From: Astragalus membranaceus
Lineage: Eukaryota > Streptophyta > Magnoliopsida > Fabales > Fabaceae
Length of the DNA stretch: 64,000 nucleotides
Assembly (NCBI GenBank): GCA_039519185.1
Contig: CM076854.1
Coordinates: 149,282,997-149,346,996, forward strand
Direction: 5' to 3'
Shown here in pieces: positions 47,065 through 59,909 of this stretch; the first letter of the stretch is position 1, and each line of letters opens with the position of its first letter. The translations under genes and the position numbers were made by a program. Under the pieces are notes generated by a model that was not told the origin of the DNA, searched no databases, and worked only from the letters and a program-made list of their open reading frames with translations.

Positions 47065-50026
47065 TGTAACACCCCCTTTTTCTAACCTTAAAAAGTGGTG
47101 CTACACTTAACTAATATTCTCATTTCTAATTTCTTTTGAAAATATATTGATTCAAAGTAGATGTGAATTTCGATTCTCAAATTACGTAAAAATAATTTTC
47201 TAAATGTGTGAGAAGCATAAAGGATTAGTCATATCATACAACATCGAAATATATATAAATATGCATCATACATCGATCACTAACAGTTGGATCATAGTCA
47301 TGCCCTTGGGCTTACATAGGTTATCGTCTAAGTACCACGTCACAAAGATGTCCCAAAAGGTGGTACGGTCTATAAGGTTATATATATACCATAGGTTAGG
47401 CTGAAAACTAAGCAGTCAAGCTAATATACTAAAACGCCTAATAATCACTATATCAAAAGGTAGAGTTATAAGAGATTACAAGCCAGACTAAATCCCCAAA
47501 AAAAACTCTTATACTCTAAGTAGAACCAAAAGAACCAACTTCCAACAACCACTAATGATATCCATTGGGAAGATTCCCAACGGTACCACTACTACCGGAG
47601 CCATCAGACGGCTTCCACTCAGATACGACAGGTACATCAGGAACCACACCATCCTGAACTACATCCCCAGGCATTGCCACACCAGGAAACAAAGCCTCTA
47701 TCATACGGTCCATAGGCAACTCGATTTCTAAAGTCTGATGAGCAGTAATAACAGTCATGAGTACTCCCTGTGCCCCATCAGTGGTCTGAGTCACACCGAT
47801 ATAAGTAATGGTCTGAGCCACTGGGTCGATGTCCCAGATGGGATCTCCCATGTCCTCCAGAAATCTAATCTGCCCGTGCCCAGAGTGTCTGAGAGGCTCC
47901 TCCGGTGTCATCTGAAACATAAGGGGTGAAATACTCGTACACAAGTTTGTAACACGATGGTTACACAAGTTACATATAATAGGATACAATCATAAGTAAT
48001 AATAATATATATATACGTAATAAGCGATCCCCATCAGACTAATTCAAAACCAGGCATTTAACCACACACAATCATTAAGTCCTGCAAAAACATGACGGAC
48101 AGCCTAGTGAAAACAATTATCGATAGTTAGTTAAATACTAGACATCATACTTATCCTGTAATCCATCAACAAGGTTAGTCTACTAACTAGAATAATATAC
48201 TCAACCTACTCCATGAAGATTTCTCTATCCTCTTGAGCGTAAGGCCGTTTCAACTGCCATAACATGATTGTTTGCAATGAGGAGATATCCAATCCATACT
48301 CCAATCTTTCTGGTCCGAGCGCTGCACCTTATTATAGATAGTCCTGTACAGTCAGGCTCACCGTGTCGGGTAGTACGATTTCCCCCAGCCAGAATTGCTA
48401 CAACTGACCATTGGTAGGAGTTCGAAACACAAGTGCCCCCAGAAGGTCTGTAGTCGACCCAACCGAACTTATCCTCAGTCTTATATACTTGATAGTACCA
48501 TAAGAAACATCCTGTAGTAGCTCTTAGTAAAATCATCAGTCTTACTAATCTAATCCATAATCAACTTGTGAAATACACCTTAACTTATCAGTCCTCTTAA
48601 GTCATATCACTAAGTCTATTATTATATCACTAAGTAAAATAGACAACCAATATTCTCAACCAAATTCAAAATATACTAATTTTGACACATTTGCATAGAA
48701 CTCAAACAAATCAAGATCACACAAATCACTTAAGAATATCTAAATAATATATATACAAGCAACACACAATTTATGCCCATCAACTTATTATTAGTATTTC
48801 CCCTTACCTTGAATTTGTTCCAAACTAGCTTGATGGTCAACTCTTGCTTCAAATTCTACAACACCTATTACTCATCAAAACAACTATGTCTTAATTCACT
48901 ATAATAACTAAATCATAACTAAAATTATTTTACTAAAGTTTTACTTAATAACTGTGTTTTTCAAAAGGTAATAGACATTTGTTTAAAGGAAAAATCCATT
49001 TGATAGACATAGTTTTTATTCACAAATTTTAGGTGTATTGAGAATGTATCTAAGCTAGAGGTTAAATTTTTTGAATTGAATTCTAAGAATACCTAATGAT
49101 ATATATAGATTCAGTTCCAGATCCTAGATTTTAATCTAATTAAATCAAGTTTTTGAATTGCTATTTTACCTTATCTAAAAAAAATAATGTCATAAATAAT
49201 TTTGTCTAAACCATATTCTAACATTGGATTAAGGACTTATTAAAATAACCTAAAAAAATATGCCAACGTAAAAGAAAAAAAAGCATAATAAAATGAAACA
49301 AAAAAAAACTTGATCTCTATTGTTGTTCACCATAATTGTTGGTTGGAAGGAATTAAAGAGAGAGAGAAATAATATAAAGAGTAAAAGGACAAAAAAAAAA
49401 GAAGAGAAAAAAGTGAAAGAAACAGAGAATAGAGATGTTTAAAAATGAACGTAAGTAGTAGAAGTAGAAAGGATGAAATATTTTTTTCCGTGGAAAGTGA
49501 TTTGTGAAGGTGAGTTTTGAGTGAGATAGATGTCTTTATTTATAGTAAATTTCAGCCTGTTTCCCAGTTTGCCATTACCTACGCGTACCGGTCATTTCCT
49601 TTTTTTCCTGTTCATGCGATTTGTTGTTCAAAAAGGGACCGCACAATCTTCTTTCCCTTTTTATTAGTTACTTATTTGTTATACTGATAATAATTAAAGA
49701 CATATCTTTAGTAAAAAAAATTCTGCAAATACAATTTCGATCTTTATATTTTATAGGACTTAACGAACTAAGTTTCAAAATTTTCTGACAAGTTTGGACT
49801 TTTTAGTGTCGTACCGATTTATACTGGCAGATACTTTTTAGCTATAATTTGATAGAATTTTAAACTCCAATTTCTCTGATAGTCTTCCATAACCTTTCTC
49901 TTTAGTTCTACAAAAAAATTTATTTTTCTTAAAACACTCTCTAGATACTAAACTAATTATTATTTCTCATGAGATAAATACATAGTTATAGTACACACAA
50001 AGGAAGTAAAAATTCAGGGTGTTACA
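47065..50026 (-). repeat. 5' LTR of the gypsy element (shared with the partial copy)
   Basis: Starts TGTAACACCC and ends GTTACA. It is 129 bp shorter than the left LTR, mostly because the GA run is missing. Roughly 95% identical over the stretch I compared (17 differences in 360 bp). Confidence 0.9.
47552..47911 (-). CDS. 119-codon ORF within the gypsy LTR (right copy)
   Basis: Same start context (TTTCAG then ATG), same length and same frame as 39782-40141. Differences include Ser/Pro, Gly/Arg, Pro/Leu and Glu/Lys changes. No domain recognised. Confidence 0.4.
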   Translation of the reverse strand: MTPEEPLRHSGHGQIRFLEDMGDPIWDIDPVAQTITYIGVTQTTDGAQGVLMTVITAHQTLEIELPMDRMIEALFPGVAMPGDVVQDGVVPDVPVVSEWKPSDGSGSSGTVGNLPNGYH

Positions 50027-51040
50027 TTACTACCCCACTAAAAAAAAGTCCGTCCTCGAAATTGTGTACCTTAAAATAAACTCGGAAATTGTGCTCTCAT
50101 ATTGTCTTCTAACTCCCATGTTGAATCTCCGGTTGCCTGATCCCATACAACTTTGACCAAAGATATTTATTTTCCTCGAAGTTGTTTGGTTCTCCTATCT
50201 TCGATCCTTGCCGGAGATGTCTCATCTGACAAATTTTCTTTTAACGGTACTTCATCAGGTTCAATTATATGAGATGGATCAGCAACATATTTCCTCAGCT
50301 GTGAAACGTGCAATACATTGTGAATGTTTGAAAGAAAATGCGATAAAGTTATTTGATAAGCTACCGGACCAACACGCCGAATAATTTGATATGGTCCAAT
50401 GAATTTCAGAGTGAGTTTCTTTGACTTGATAGCTTTTCCGACTCCTGTGGTTGATGTAACTTTTTAAAACACGTGTTCACCTTCTTGAAATTCGAGAGGT
50501 CTTCTTTTTCGATCAGAGTAACTTTTCTGTCTGCTTGATACCAACATAATGGCGTTTGGCATTTCCTTCCGTACAAAGCTTCGTAGGGTGCCATTCCGAT
50601 ACTCGAGTGAAAACTGTTATTATAGGTGAACTCAATCAATGGTAGCAGACTATCCCAACTTCCTCTATTGTCCAAAACACATGCTCTTAGTAAATCTTCT
50701 AGAGATTGAATTGTCCTCTCTGTTTGTCCATCTGTCTGAGGGTGGTACACCGAACTCAGTCTCAGCTTCGTTCCTAGAGCTCCTTGTAAACTTCGCCAAA
50801 AATGAGAAGTGAATTTCTGGTCTCGATCCGAAACAATACTAGAGGGAACTCCATGCTGGTTATTTCCCTAATGTATATCTCAGTCAGCTTCTCCACATTG
50901 TAATTTATTCTCACTGGTAAGAAATGTGCCGACTTAGTCAGCCTGTCCACAATCACCCAAATTGCATCAAAATTATGTGCCGTCCTTGGTAATCCTACTA
51001 CGAAATCCATTGAAATGCTTTCCCACTTCCATTCTGGTAA
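50027..51040 (-). pseudogene. Second, partial copy of the gypsy pol 3' end
   Basis: It repeats 42385-43497, from the purine tract through the chromodomain-like tail into integrase (YHPQTDGQTERT, FVVGLPRTAHNFDAIW). It lacks about 100 bp present in the first copy near 42895-42995, so TPLCWYQ runs straight into ADRKVTL. It ends abruptly at about 51040 against copia DNA. Confidence 0.88.
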
Positions 51041-51041
51041 G

Positions 51042-52640
51042 TCAATTCATGGCCGCTCCTCGGACAACTCATCACCAGGCTCTCCATCAAGTCTTGCAAT
51101 ATCTGAAATCTTGTCCAGGACAAGGACTGTTGTTTCCTGCCACAAACTGTGAATCGGGAATTAAATCAGGAATAAATCTGTGTCTGCAACTATATTTATT
51201 AGCTTTCCCATTTTAGGCTAGACAAATTAGGAGTTGATTTGAACTCCATTAATTGTATTTATGAGTATTATTTGTTTCTTGATAATACTTATTTAGGGTT
51301 GAGTCTTTGTATTCCCTATAAATAGCGATTAGCATTTAGTCTTTGATAATGAAGCTACTATCAAGCCAATTTTCCTGACATGGTATCAGAGCCACTTCTC
51401 ATATTCTGACCTCGTTTTCGTGCTTCACCACCGCTGCCGGCGGCGAGAGAATGTAGCCTCGTTTTCGTGCTTCAGTCTATGAGCTATAAAAAAAAACTCA
51501 TAGTCTCGGGCCGTTTGCTACAACGAAGAGAGAATGTAGCCTATGAGTGAAATGCTCATAGTCTTCGTGTTTACCATTCGTGGTATTCTTAGTGTTCTTG
51601 ATGTTCGTGATTTTTGGTGTTCTTGGTTCTCACTGGTTCTTGGTGTGTGTGCTTCTTGGTGTTCATAATTTTTAATGTTCTAGATTCTTACGGGTTCTTT
51701 ATGCTCAAATTACTTCTTGGATTTTGAGTGGCGCTGTTTCTCAACTGTTCTGAGCTGCAAATATTTTGACAAAAGTTGTTCCCCATTGTTAGCAAATTGA
51801 TGCTCCTTGAAGAGCCGCATCAATTTGAGGGGGGATGTGAATCGGGAATAAATCGATGAATCGGGAATTAAATCAGGAATAAATCTGTGTCTGCAATTAT
51901 ATTTATTAGCCTTCCTATTTTAGGCTAGACAAATTAGGAGTTTATTTGATCTCCATTAATTGTATTTATGAGTATTATTTGTTTCTTGATATACTTATTT
52001 AGGGTTGAGTCTTTGTATTCCCTATAAATAGGGATTAGCGTTTAGTCTTTGATAATGAAGCTACTATCAAGCCAATTTTCCTGACACAACATTGTTATCA
52101 CTGCCTACGTTGATTGTGACTGGGGCAGCTGCACTGTCAATAGAAAATCCATCACAGGTTTTTAGTGTTTACATTGGCTCTTCTCTTGTATGCTGGAAAT
52201 CAAAAAAACAACCAACGGTAGCCCGTTCATCTGTTGAGGCAGAGTACAGGGCCCTGGCGTGCCTGACCAGTGAGCTACTTTGGCTACAACAGTTACTCAG
52301 ACCTTTCCAAATCGACGTGGCATCCACTATGGTAATGTGTAACAATAAGTCAGCCATCCAATTAGCTGAAAATCCAACCTCTAATGAAAGATCTAAACAT
52401 ATTGACATTAATTGTCATTTCATAAGACACCATGTTGCCTCTGGATTCATCAAGTTGATTCACCTTCCCACTCATCAACAACTGGCTGATGTTTTTACTA
52501 AGACCCTCCCCCATTGCAAATTCACTGAATTCATGTCCAAGTTAGGCACATTAGACATTTATGCCCCTAGAGGGGGAGTATTACATTCAATCCAAGTTAG
52601 TGGTAAGGATTGGTATGAGTTAATTAGCTTGGGGATTAGT
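51042..52640 (+). pseudogene. Copia RT end / RNase H remnant, split by a TRIM
   Basis: The left part 51042-51147 reads SQFMAAPRTTHHQALHQV and KSCPGQGLLFPATN. The right part from 52087 continues in frame to a Cys-Asp-Trp-Gly box, SLVCWKSKKQPTVARSSVEA and HIDINCHFIRHHV, then QLADVFTKTLPHCKF and LGTLDIYAPRGGV. Joining across the TRIM restores the reading, which shows a clean insertion. The RNase H catalytic acids appear kept. A purine tract (AGAGGGGGAGT) near 52570 should precede a 3' LTR, which I could not delimit. Confidence 0.85.
51148..52086 (+). mobile_element. TRIM (miniature LTR retrotransposon)
   Basis: LTRs 51148-51380 (233 bp) and 51836-52086 (251 bp) begin TGTGAATCGGG and end CCTGACA. 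A perfect TGGTATCAGAGCC primer-binding site follows the left LTR and a purine tract (TTGAGGGGGGA) precedes the right one. The 455-bp interior has no gag-pol. The right LTR carries an extra small duplication of GAATCGGGAATAAATC-type sequence at its start. Flanks CAAAC and CAAC are consistent with a slightly altered 5-bp duplication. Confidence 0.87.
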
Positions 52641-52997
52641 TGATTAGTTGGTCAGTTACAATTTGTTAATAATCAATAACAACTTCTGTTATGAGTTAGT
52701 TTGCATCTGTTAGCATTCACCTTGTATATAGCCTTGTTGTACAAAATCCAAAATTAATGGAATTCATTCTATTCGTTCCCAGAGTTTGATGGAAACATTT
52801 CTTTCCCTTACCATTGTGAATTCCATAGTTTGATAATGTAATTGATAATTTAAAGACTATATTATATTTGTGCAGTTCATGAACTAAGAGAAAAGAATGA
52901 TAGTTCAAGAACCAAAAATTGAGAGTTTGTTCTATTATGTGGAGTACTTATGTTATTTTACAATAAAATTGTTACTTATTACTTATAGAAAAAAAGA

Positions 52998-53000
<3 letters not shown>
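52641..53000. other. Non-coding, possible LTR remnant of the copia fragment
   Basis: It may include the start of the copia 3' LTR ('gttagttggtcagttac'-like words). No gene recognised. Confidence 0.4.

Positions 53001-53049
<49 letters not shown>
53001..53049. repeat. (AT)n microsatellite
   Basis: About 24 AT units, about 500 bp upstream of the bHLH start codon. Confidence 0.96.
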
Positions 53050-53051
<2 letters not shown>

Positions 53052-53554
53052 CATATTATACTTGTGCGGACTTCCCCCACAAAATTTGGTGCTTCTTCGG
53101 CCTCTTTCTAGAGCGCTCTGGATCATCTTCCTTCAAGCCTGTTGAATGCTCTATTAGTAAATGCTACATTGTAGTCTTTTTCATTTTTTTTCTCTTTCCT
53201 TTTTGTCGGCCTTTTTTTTTAAAAAAAAACTACTTGGGTTGGAAGGAGAAAAGTTGGGTAGAGCTGTAAATGCCCAAAAATAGAGACCCTTTATGAAAAA
53301 GAGAAACTCTTTTTAAACACGACAAACCCACACCAACCCCTTCCTTATTCTTTTTCTTTCCAACTCCCAAAGGAAAGGAAACTCACTATACTCACTTCTG
53401 CTCTCTCAGTTGAAATTCAAAGGAATGGAAACACACACACACACACAGCACATAACAGCGCATAAAACTCTGTGTTCCTTCATGTAGCTTCTGCTTCATC
53501 CCCTCCAACTCGTTTTCCCAACTCAACAACGACTCACCCAACTCGACCAATATA
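53050..53554 (+). promoter_or_regulatory. Upstream region of the bHLH gene
   Basis: It contains T- and C-rich tracts, a CA repeat near 53432-53447 and no other gene. The exact promoter start cannot be set. It lies only about 900 bp from transposon debris. Confidence 0.35.
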
Positions 53555-56500
53555 ATGTCCAATAACCCTTCCGAGGCTCCCGCCGCCGATGATTTCTTCG
53601 AGCAAATCCTTGGCCTTCCGACCTTCGCTTCTGGCGACCCTGGCTTGGTTGGACACGATGTCGGTCTGGTGGGAACGGCTCCGATGATGCTGCAGCTCAA
53701 CTCCGTTGATGCCAATCACCACCTCGCCGCCGGTGCTTCATTTCATGCGCCGGTGTATCAGTTAGGGTTGAGCTTGGACCAAGGTAAAGGAGGGTTCTTG
53801 AAGCCTGAGGAGGCTTCCGGTAGTGGAAAGCGTTTCCGTGATGACGTCGTTGATTGTAGACCTAAGAATGTAAGAATGCCTTTTTCGATTCTCCTTCTTT
53901 TTCTCTTTGTATTGTATCGTCACAGTATTTTAGAAAACACTTTCACAGTTCTGTTTTTCTACTTATTTAGGATATGATCTTTAATTCAAAGTGAGCTTCG
54001 TGCTTACATTACTTCAGCATAATACCAGACATTCAAAGTTTGTTTTAGTAAGAGGGAGTATATTGTCAGTTTTCATGCAGAAGTATATTTTTTCTTTCTT
54101 GAGGGTTCTACTTTTATATTTAATAATGGGATTTGGCTATTTTCAAGTAAACGAATTATGAGAGAAAAATGAGACATTTTAATTGTTAAACAATAATTTG
54201 TGTAAATTTTAACAAGTTCACGATTTGTTATGTGTATATGTAATATATTAAGGTGAAAGGGATTTATTATTGTAGAGAAATAAACGGAATGTTTAGTTGA
54301 GCTGGGTTTTTCCATAGTTATTATAGTAATAGGATGATCATTGTGATTATTGTTTTTCTTTTATGCCAAGTTTTAATCCATTGCACAGCCAGTATGAAGC
54401 AAATAAAGTGTTTTAAAATTGAATGAACATAACATCTGATAGTGGAATGGTTATTTGTTTGCAAATAGGATTATATAAGTATCTGGTAAATGAGATTCTT
54501 GAACTTTCATATTTTCAAGACAATAAGATTATATGAGTATTTTAATGAATTATACATAATGATTATATCTGGATTGGACAAGATTTTGGGTGAACCTCAA
54601 GCAATTTGAATTCAAGCCTTTTGAAAGTGTTATACTTATCATTGAATGGTTTCAACATTTCAAGATTATAATTTAGTAAGTTAGGTTATTTATGCCTTTA
54701 CGTCAAATATTATGTTGCTTTTCAGGGATCTTTGAACTCCTGGAGTCATATGGGATGTATATACTTTACTTTGAGTATCCTTGAGTAAATGATTGCTTGT
54801 TTTAACAGTCTTTCTTTCTTTTCCTCTTTCTCACTTCTTTTTTCTTTCCATAAGAGGGCAGAGGGGCATTTATGAAGTAACATTTTTTTACTCGTCAAAA
54901 TAAAAGTAGCATTTTTCTCTCTTGTTGATGATCTATAATTCTTGTGCAGGTTTTTCATGGGCAACCCATGCATACTACTGTTCCTGCTGCTCCACATCCT
55001 CCAACCATGCGTCCTAGGGTGCGGGCTAGAAGAGGACAAGCTACAGATCCACACAGCATAGCTGAAAGGGTGAGCTTTCAGGATATGTGCATAAATACGG
55101 CCTATTTGTGGCTTATGATGTTTGGCATTTATATAATTATATTAGGGGCTAACTTTGTTTGATTACAGTTACGCAGAGAAAGAATAGCTGAAAGAATCAG
55201 GGCGTTGCAGGAACTGGTTCCAAGTGTCAACAAGGTATGTGAATTCTCTAGCATATCATTTTATTACAAAAAATGGTTTTTGGAAACTGTCTTTAGGAGA
55301 GAAAACATAGAAGATCTATGTCATGTCTAGCATGAAATGTTAAAAAAGTTGGAGAGTTTCAAGTTTAGATATGCAGAAGATATATCTATTATAATTCCCT
55401 CCTCCTTTCAGCTCACTGACTTGATAATTACACACAATTATTGATCAGTTTATGTACAAGTAGATTGATGTCTTGTGAATAAAACTTATGTTACTCATGA
55501 ATGTCTTGTGAATAAAAATTATGTTACTCATCAATTATTCAAAAACAACAAAAATGGTGCTGAAAAAGGGCCTTTTCGTGGTGTGCATTTGACTGATCTT
55601 GTCTTCTGTCATAGTATATATTGTTCATTGTCCACTTGTTTAGCATCATATATCACCATCTTCACATACATTGCTGCCTTTCACACATGATATCTATCGT
55701 GTACAATTGTGTAAAATTTGCTTCAATTCATCAACATTTGAACACTCAAAGCCTAATTAAATAATGAGTCTGTCAAATACTTTTGTTTTGTACAAGGTAT
55801 GGAGCTTGCCTGAATGCAATCTGTAGCTTGAAGTGTAAATTTTTTGACATCCCCTCCTTTCCGTGCATTTTGTCTTTAGTTGCTTTAAGAAGACTAAAAT
55901 GAAGTAGGCATTAATGTAAAGTGAGAGGATTATTAATTCATACTTAGTGTTCATTGTCTCCCTGTCAATATACGTTTATAAAAAATGGGTTTTATGTTTG
56001 GGGATTTATATGTTCAAGTAACTTATGAGACAATTTTTCTAATGCCACGGTGACAACTAATTACATGCAAATTTATGCTGAGTTTAATAAATGGCATCTG
56101 CTTACAGACATGTCGAATTCTTGAATTTGATGTGGATGGAGTTTGTTCACATATATAAAATATCCGGATCATTTTTTGATGCATTGTTTAGTAGAGCATA
56201 GTTAATCAAGGAAAACTTGCATCTTACAATAAAATGATTAAAAGTGTAACAACATCTGCATATATTCTGATTTAACAAGCATGTAATTTGAAGAGTGCTT
56301 GAAGCATGAGATAAATCTACAGGATATCAATGGGTGTGTTTTTTATGGTGTGTGTAGCTCTGCTGCATGACTGCTCAGTGTTTGTAAAGAAGATAATAAT
56401 GCTGCCGAGTTATTCCAATTTTCTAATATTATGATGAATTTTTACTCTGTTCAGACAGATAGGGCTGCCATGTTAGATGAAATTGTGGATTATGTCAAGT

Positions 56501-57141
56501 TCTTAAGGCTTCAAGTGAAGGTAAACTTCTACTATACTCCTTTTTAGTCCTTCTATAACTTGGAGTTCAATTTGTAATTAGTGACAGTTTATAACGGGCA
56601 TGGTTTCACTGGTTTTGCATTTTAAATCTGTTAACCTACGCTTTTGTATTCCCACCTTACTGAGTTCAATTAAGTTAGGATTCAACTCAGGGTCAAAAGC
56701 GAAAACGACTTCTACGGGTTAATAATTCAACTGCCTTTCAGGTTTTGAGCATGAGTAGATTGGGTGGAGCAGGTGCAGTGGCACCATTGGTGACGGACAT
56801 CCCATTATCATCAGCCGAGGTGATTATCGTGAAGAACGAGTAGTTGCAAAAATTATCTATCTATCTTTCTATCTATCAGTGAGTAATCTAACAGATATAG
56901 CGGTGATCAGGAAGAAGGTAGTGAAGGTGGAAGAAACCGACCAGCTTGGGACAAGTGGTCGAATGGCGGCACAGAAAAACAGGTAGCTAAGCTTATGGAA
57001 GAAAACGTTGGATCTGCTATGCAATTTCTTCAATCAAAGGCGCTTTGCATCATGCCCATCTCACTGGCATCAGCAATATACCAGTCACAACCACCGGACA
57101 GCACCGGTATTGTCAAGCCCGAAACTAACCCTCCTTCATAG
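53555..57141 (+). CDS. UNE12: bHLH transcription factor, UNE12-like
   Basis: A nuclear DNA-binding regulator of the plant bHLH group that includes UNE12, bHLH7 and bHLH59 (related to root-hair regulators). Coding exons: 53555-53869, 54950-55069, 55169-55234, 56455-56520, 56742-56819, 56911-57141 (TAG). All phases join, giving 291 residues. The acidic N-terminus has DDFFEQILGLPTF. The bHLH spans exons 2-4: [20 protein letters not shown] with the His-Glu-Arg-type E-box contacts, then RALQELVPSVNKTDRAAMLD and a helix 2 EIVDYVKFLRLQVKVLSMSRL. The tail has KQVAKLMEENVG and SKALCIMPISLA, which are family hallmarks. The start codon follows a pyrimidine-rich leader. The symbol is by resemblance, and the exact ortholog among the three is not settled. 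Confidence 0.93.
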
Positions 57142-59243
57142 AGCTCAGACACATGATGCAAAATTCACTGGCTTCATCAAGGGCTCACCTAATACTTCTG
57201 GGACCCACTAGTCTTTGGCAAGCATCAAGTTGCAATCAAAGTCAGATGCCATGATTCTCTCTTTTCTGCCTTTCTCTTAGCTTTTTTTTCCCCATACACG
57301 GTTCAATGTCAATGCCTTTGAAAATACAGGCAGACCCCTATCTTGTCTTGCCAAGTTTCAAGAGGAAGAAATTGTCAAAAGTTCACTTGATATGCTCTCC
57401 TCTTTTTTGTGTCAATGGGTGGAGGGTAGTGGAACATGATGAAAGCACTTTTATAGTGGGGCTGAGTTTTTTTGTAGTGGGCTGTGGGACCTTGTAAAAG
57501 GTTAGAGAGTGGTGTGTATATTTTAATTGTGATGTAACACTAGAGGATTTGAAATGCAGATAACAGTTGCTTTAACACTGCTGGGGTCGCTGAGTCCAGC
57601 AGAAAATGATTGTGCTTTTTGGTTATTTAGAGAGTGCATTAATTGTTTAGTCAAAAGTAAGTGGATGACTTTTCCAATTCTCCTGAATCATTATTGGATT
57701 TTGATCCATTAGATGGAGATTGAAGGACAAGAATAGGTACACGAAATCTATATCAATCATTAAGCTCTAAACTTATTCAATTCAAATAACAGCAAGTCTT
57801 TTTCCAACTCAAGCTTTGTTAGTGGGAATTTGGAGGAGGGAATCTCTCATTAAACAACCTCATTACTGCATTTCTTTTTCACCGGATATTTCATTTCTAT
57901 TTCATTCTGACAATAATTTTATATTCTTTACGCATCTTTTTTTCCCTTTTTATTATACTCTTATCATATCTTATTCTCTCCATTTTTTAATCTCTTTCTC
58001 AAGGTGTCTACACTGTATATCCAAGGGTGTGAGAAAGCATTATTTCTGTATTGACACAAATAATTACTGTCCTTTCAAATGGCGCTAATAATCATTTCTC
58101 TTTAAACTAAAACATGCTCTTTTATATGGTAATTATCTTCATTTGAGTATTGGGTGCATGTTTTTGAGAAGCTTAGCAAGGGGATCCCTTAACTCCGTTC
58201 CTTTTAAAGTTGATTGTTAAAGAGTGATGGACGATGTTTTGGTCCCTTGGTAACAGATACTATTGAAACTGAAAGTGAATGGAACAGTAAACGTACTCAG
58301 CAGCTGAGTTTCATTAATGGAGTTGGCAGTGTCCTTGTATTGTCAGAAGCCTGATTTCATTATGGCTAGCAACTCATATCTTCATTGGAATATAGTGTCA
58401 ACTTCAGCATATATTGTTTTGTTTTATTTGCAGCAGTATAATTAAATATCTTACCTACATATTCTGTATGCTACTATTTAATGTAGAACAAGGGAGCTCT
58501 GCTGCAAAGAATTGAAGAATCATGTCAAGCATAATTTGTTAAATAGGAAAAACATAATGTAAATTATTAATTATTCCTGTAAATATAAAAGGTGGATAAT
58601 TTAATTAGCTGTAAAGCCATTTGCTTTGTGGAATCAAATGGCTTTGTAAGCGTTGTCTAGCCATTGATTAAATTGATTGCAATTTGCAACTGTATTTGGA
58701 ATCACTTCTTTGTGACAACAATATATGGAATGAGAATAGCTTTCTATACAAAAATAATCATAATCATATATAATCAATAGTAAAAATATTCCTGATTGAT
58801 GTCTTATAGGCTCCTAGCATTCTCGTGTCCTTATATCTTTTGTCACTTATACACGTTATAATTGTACACACTTTGGGCATCTTCACTATTTATTTAGCAT
58901 GAGGTATCGCTCCTGTAGGTCAAGTCCCAACAGGGCATTTGGGCATTTTTACACACTTTTGGCATCTTCACTGATGAGTTCTAATTGAATTTCTAAAAGA
59001 TTTGGTCTAATTATTATTTTAAGTTTGATTTTGAGGGAGAAATTTCTTTGTACGGTGTACATTTCCTCTTATTTTGGCATAAATGTCCCCTTAGAAATCA
59101 ACTCTTTGTTACTAAAAGGTCCAACTTGTAAAGATCCTCTTGGTGCTACACACAGCCTACACTGTTTAGCATTCTGATATGGAAAATATAGTGAGCCCAT
59201 AACTACGCAATTTTCAACAAGCCTGCCAATCATATTGAAACGA
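57142..59243. other. 3' flank of the bHLH gene and intergenic DNA
   Basis: The first 400 bp or so are probably 3' UTR. The rest is AT-rich with no supported gene or repeat boundary. Confidence 0.5.
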
Positions 59244-59749
59244 GGCCTGGACTTATTACACTCCCCTCCTGCTCACTAAATACTTTCCAATCCTGCAAAA
59301 AGACCAAAATATCCTTAATGAACAAAAAAATTTTAAGCGCGTCATTTTTTTTCTTGCTTTCAACGGGTACGGTACTTGTTAATTCTGTAGCAACACAGAG
59401 ACGGTACCATGGTACTGAACGAGTTCTGTACCTTGGTACTGAACGATGCTCAGTCATTAGGTTTTTTTTTTGAAAAACGAAAGTGGTGGTGGTTAGAGAG
59501 AGGTGGTGGTGGTTAGAGGGAGGTGATGGTGGTGAGAGAGAAGGAGGTGTTGGTAGTGGTGGTGAGAGGGAGAAGGTGGTGGTGGTGAGAGGGAGTGGGA
59601 AGGTGAAAGAGGGAGGGGGTGTGAAGTGAAGAAGAGGGAGGGAGAGTGTGGGAGGAAGGAATTTTGAGGAGGGGTATTTTTGAGATTTTTAAAAATTAGG
59701 TGTGTGTGGTGAGTAGGAGGAGATGTGTAATGTGTAATAAGTATGAGCC
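59244..59749. mobile_element. Short MULE-like element related to A and B
   Basis: Perfect 9-bp duplication TTGAAACGA at 59235-59243 and 59750-59758. The ends are inverted (left GGCCTGGACTTATTACACT; right complement GGCTCATACTTATTACACA), followed by 'ctcctactcac'-like words that also occur at the right end of element B. The interior is G-rich (GGTGGT runs) and contains no gene. Confidence 0.8.
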
Positions 59750-59909
59750 TTGAAACGACTCACAGTTCAATGACATTTGCTTAGAACTCAGCATAGATCA
59801 CCCAATTCGAAAGTCCAATGGGTCCAAGGCCCAAAGATGTACATATGGTTGGTGGAAAGCTCAAATGGTGACTTGATGGGCTCAAGGCCCAAGAAGACAA
59901 TACAAAGAC

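Noticed and set aside
48225..48536. 103-codon frame in the right gypsy LTR
   Set aside because: The matching place in the left LTR (40455-40766) is not open over the same length, so it is not a conserved ORF.
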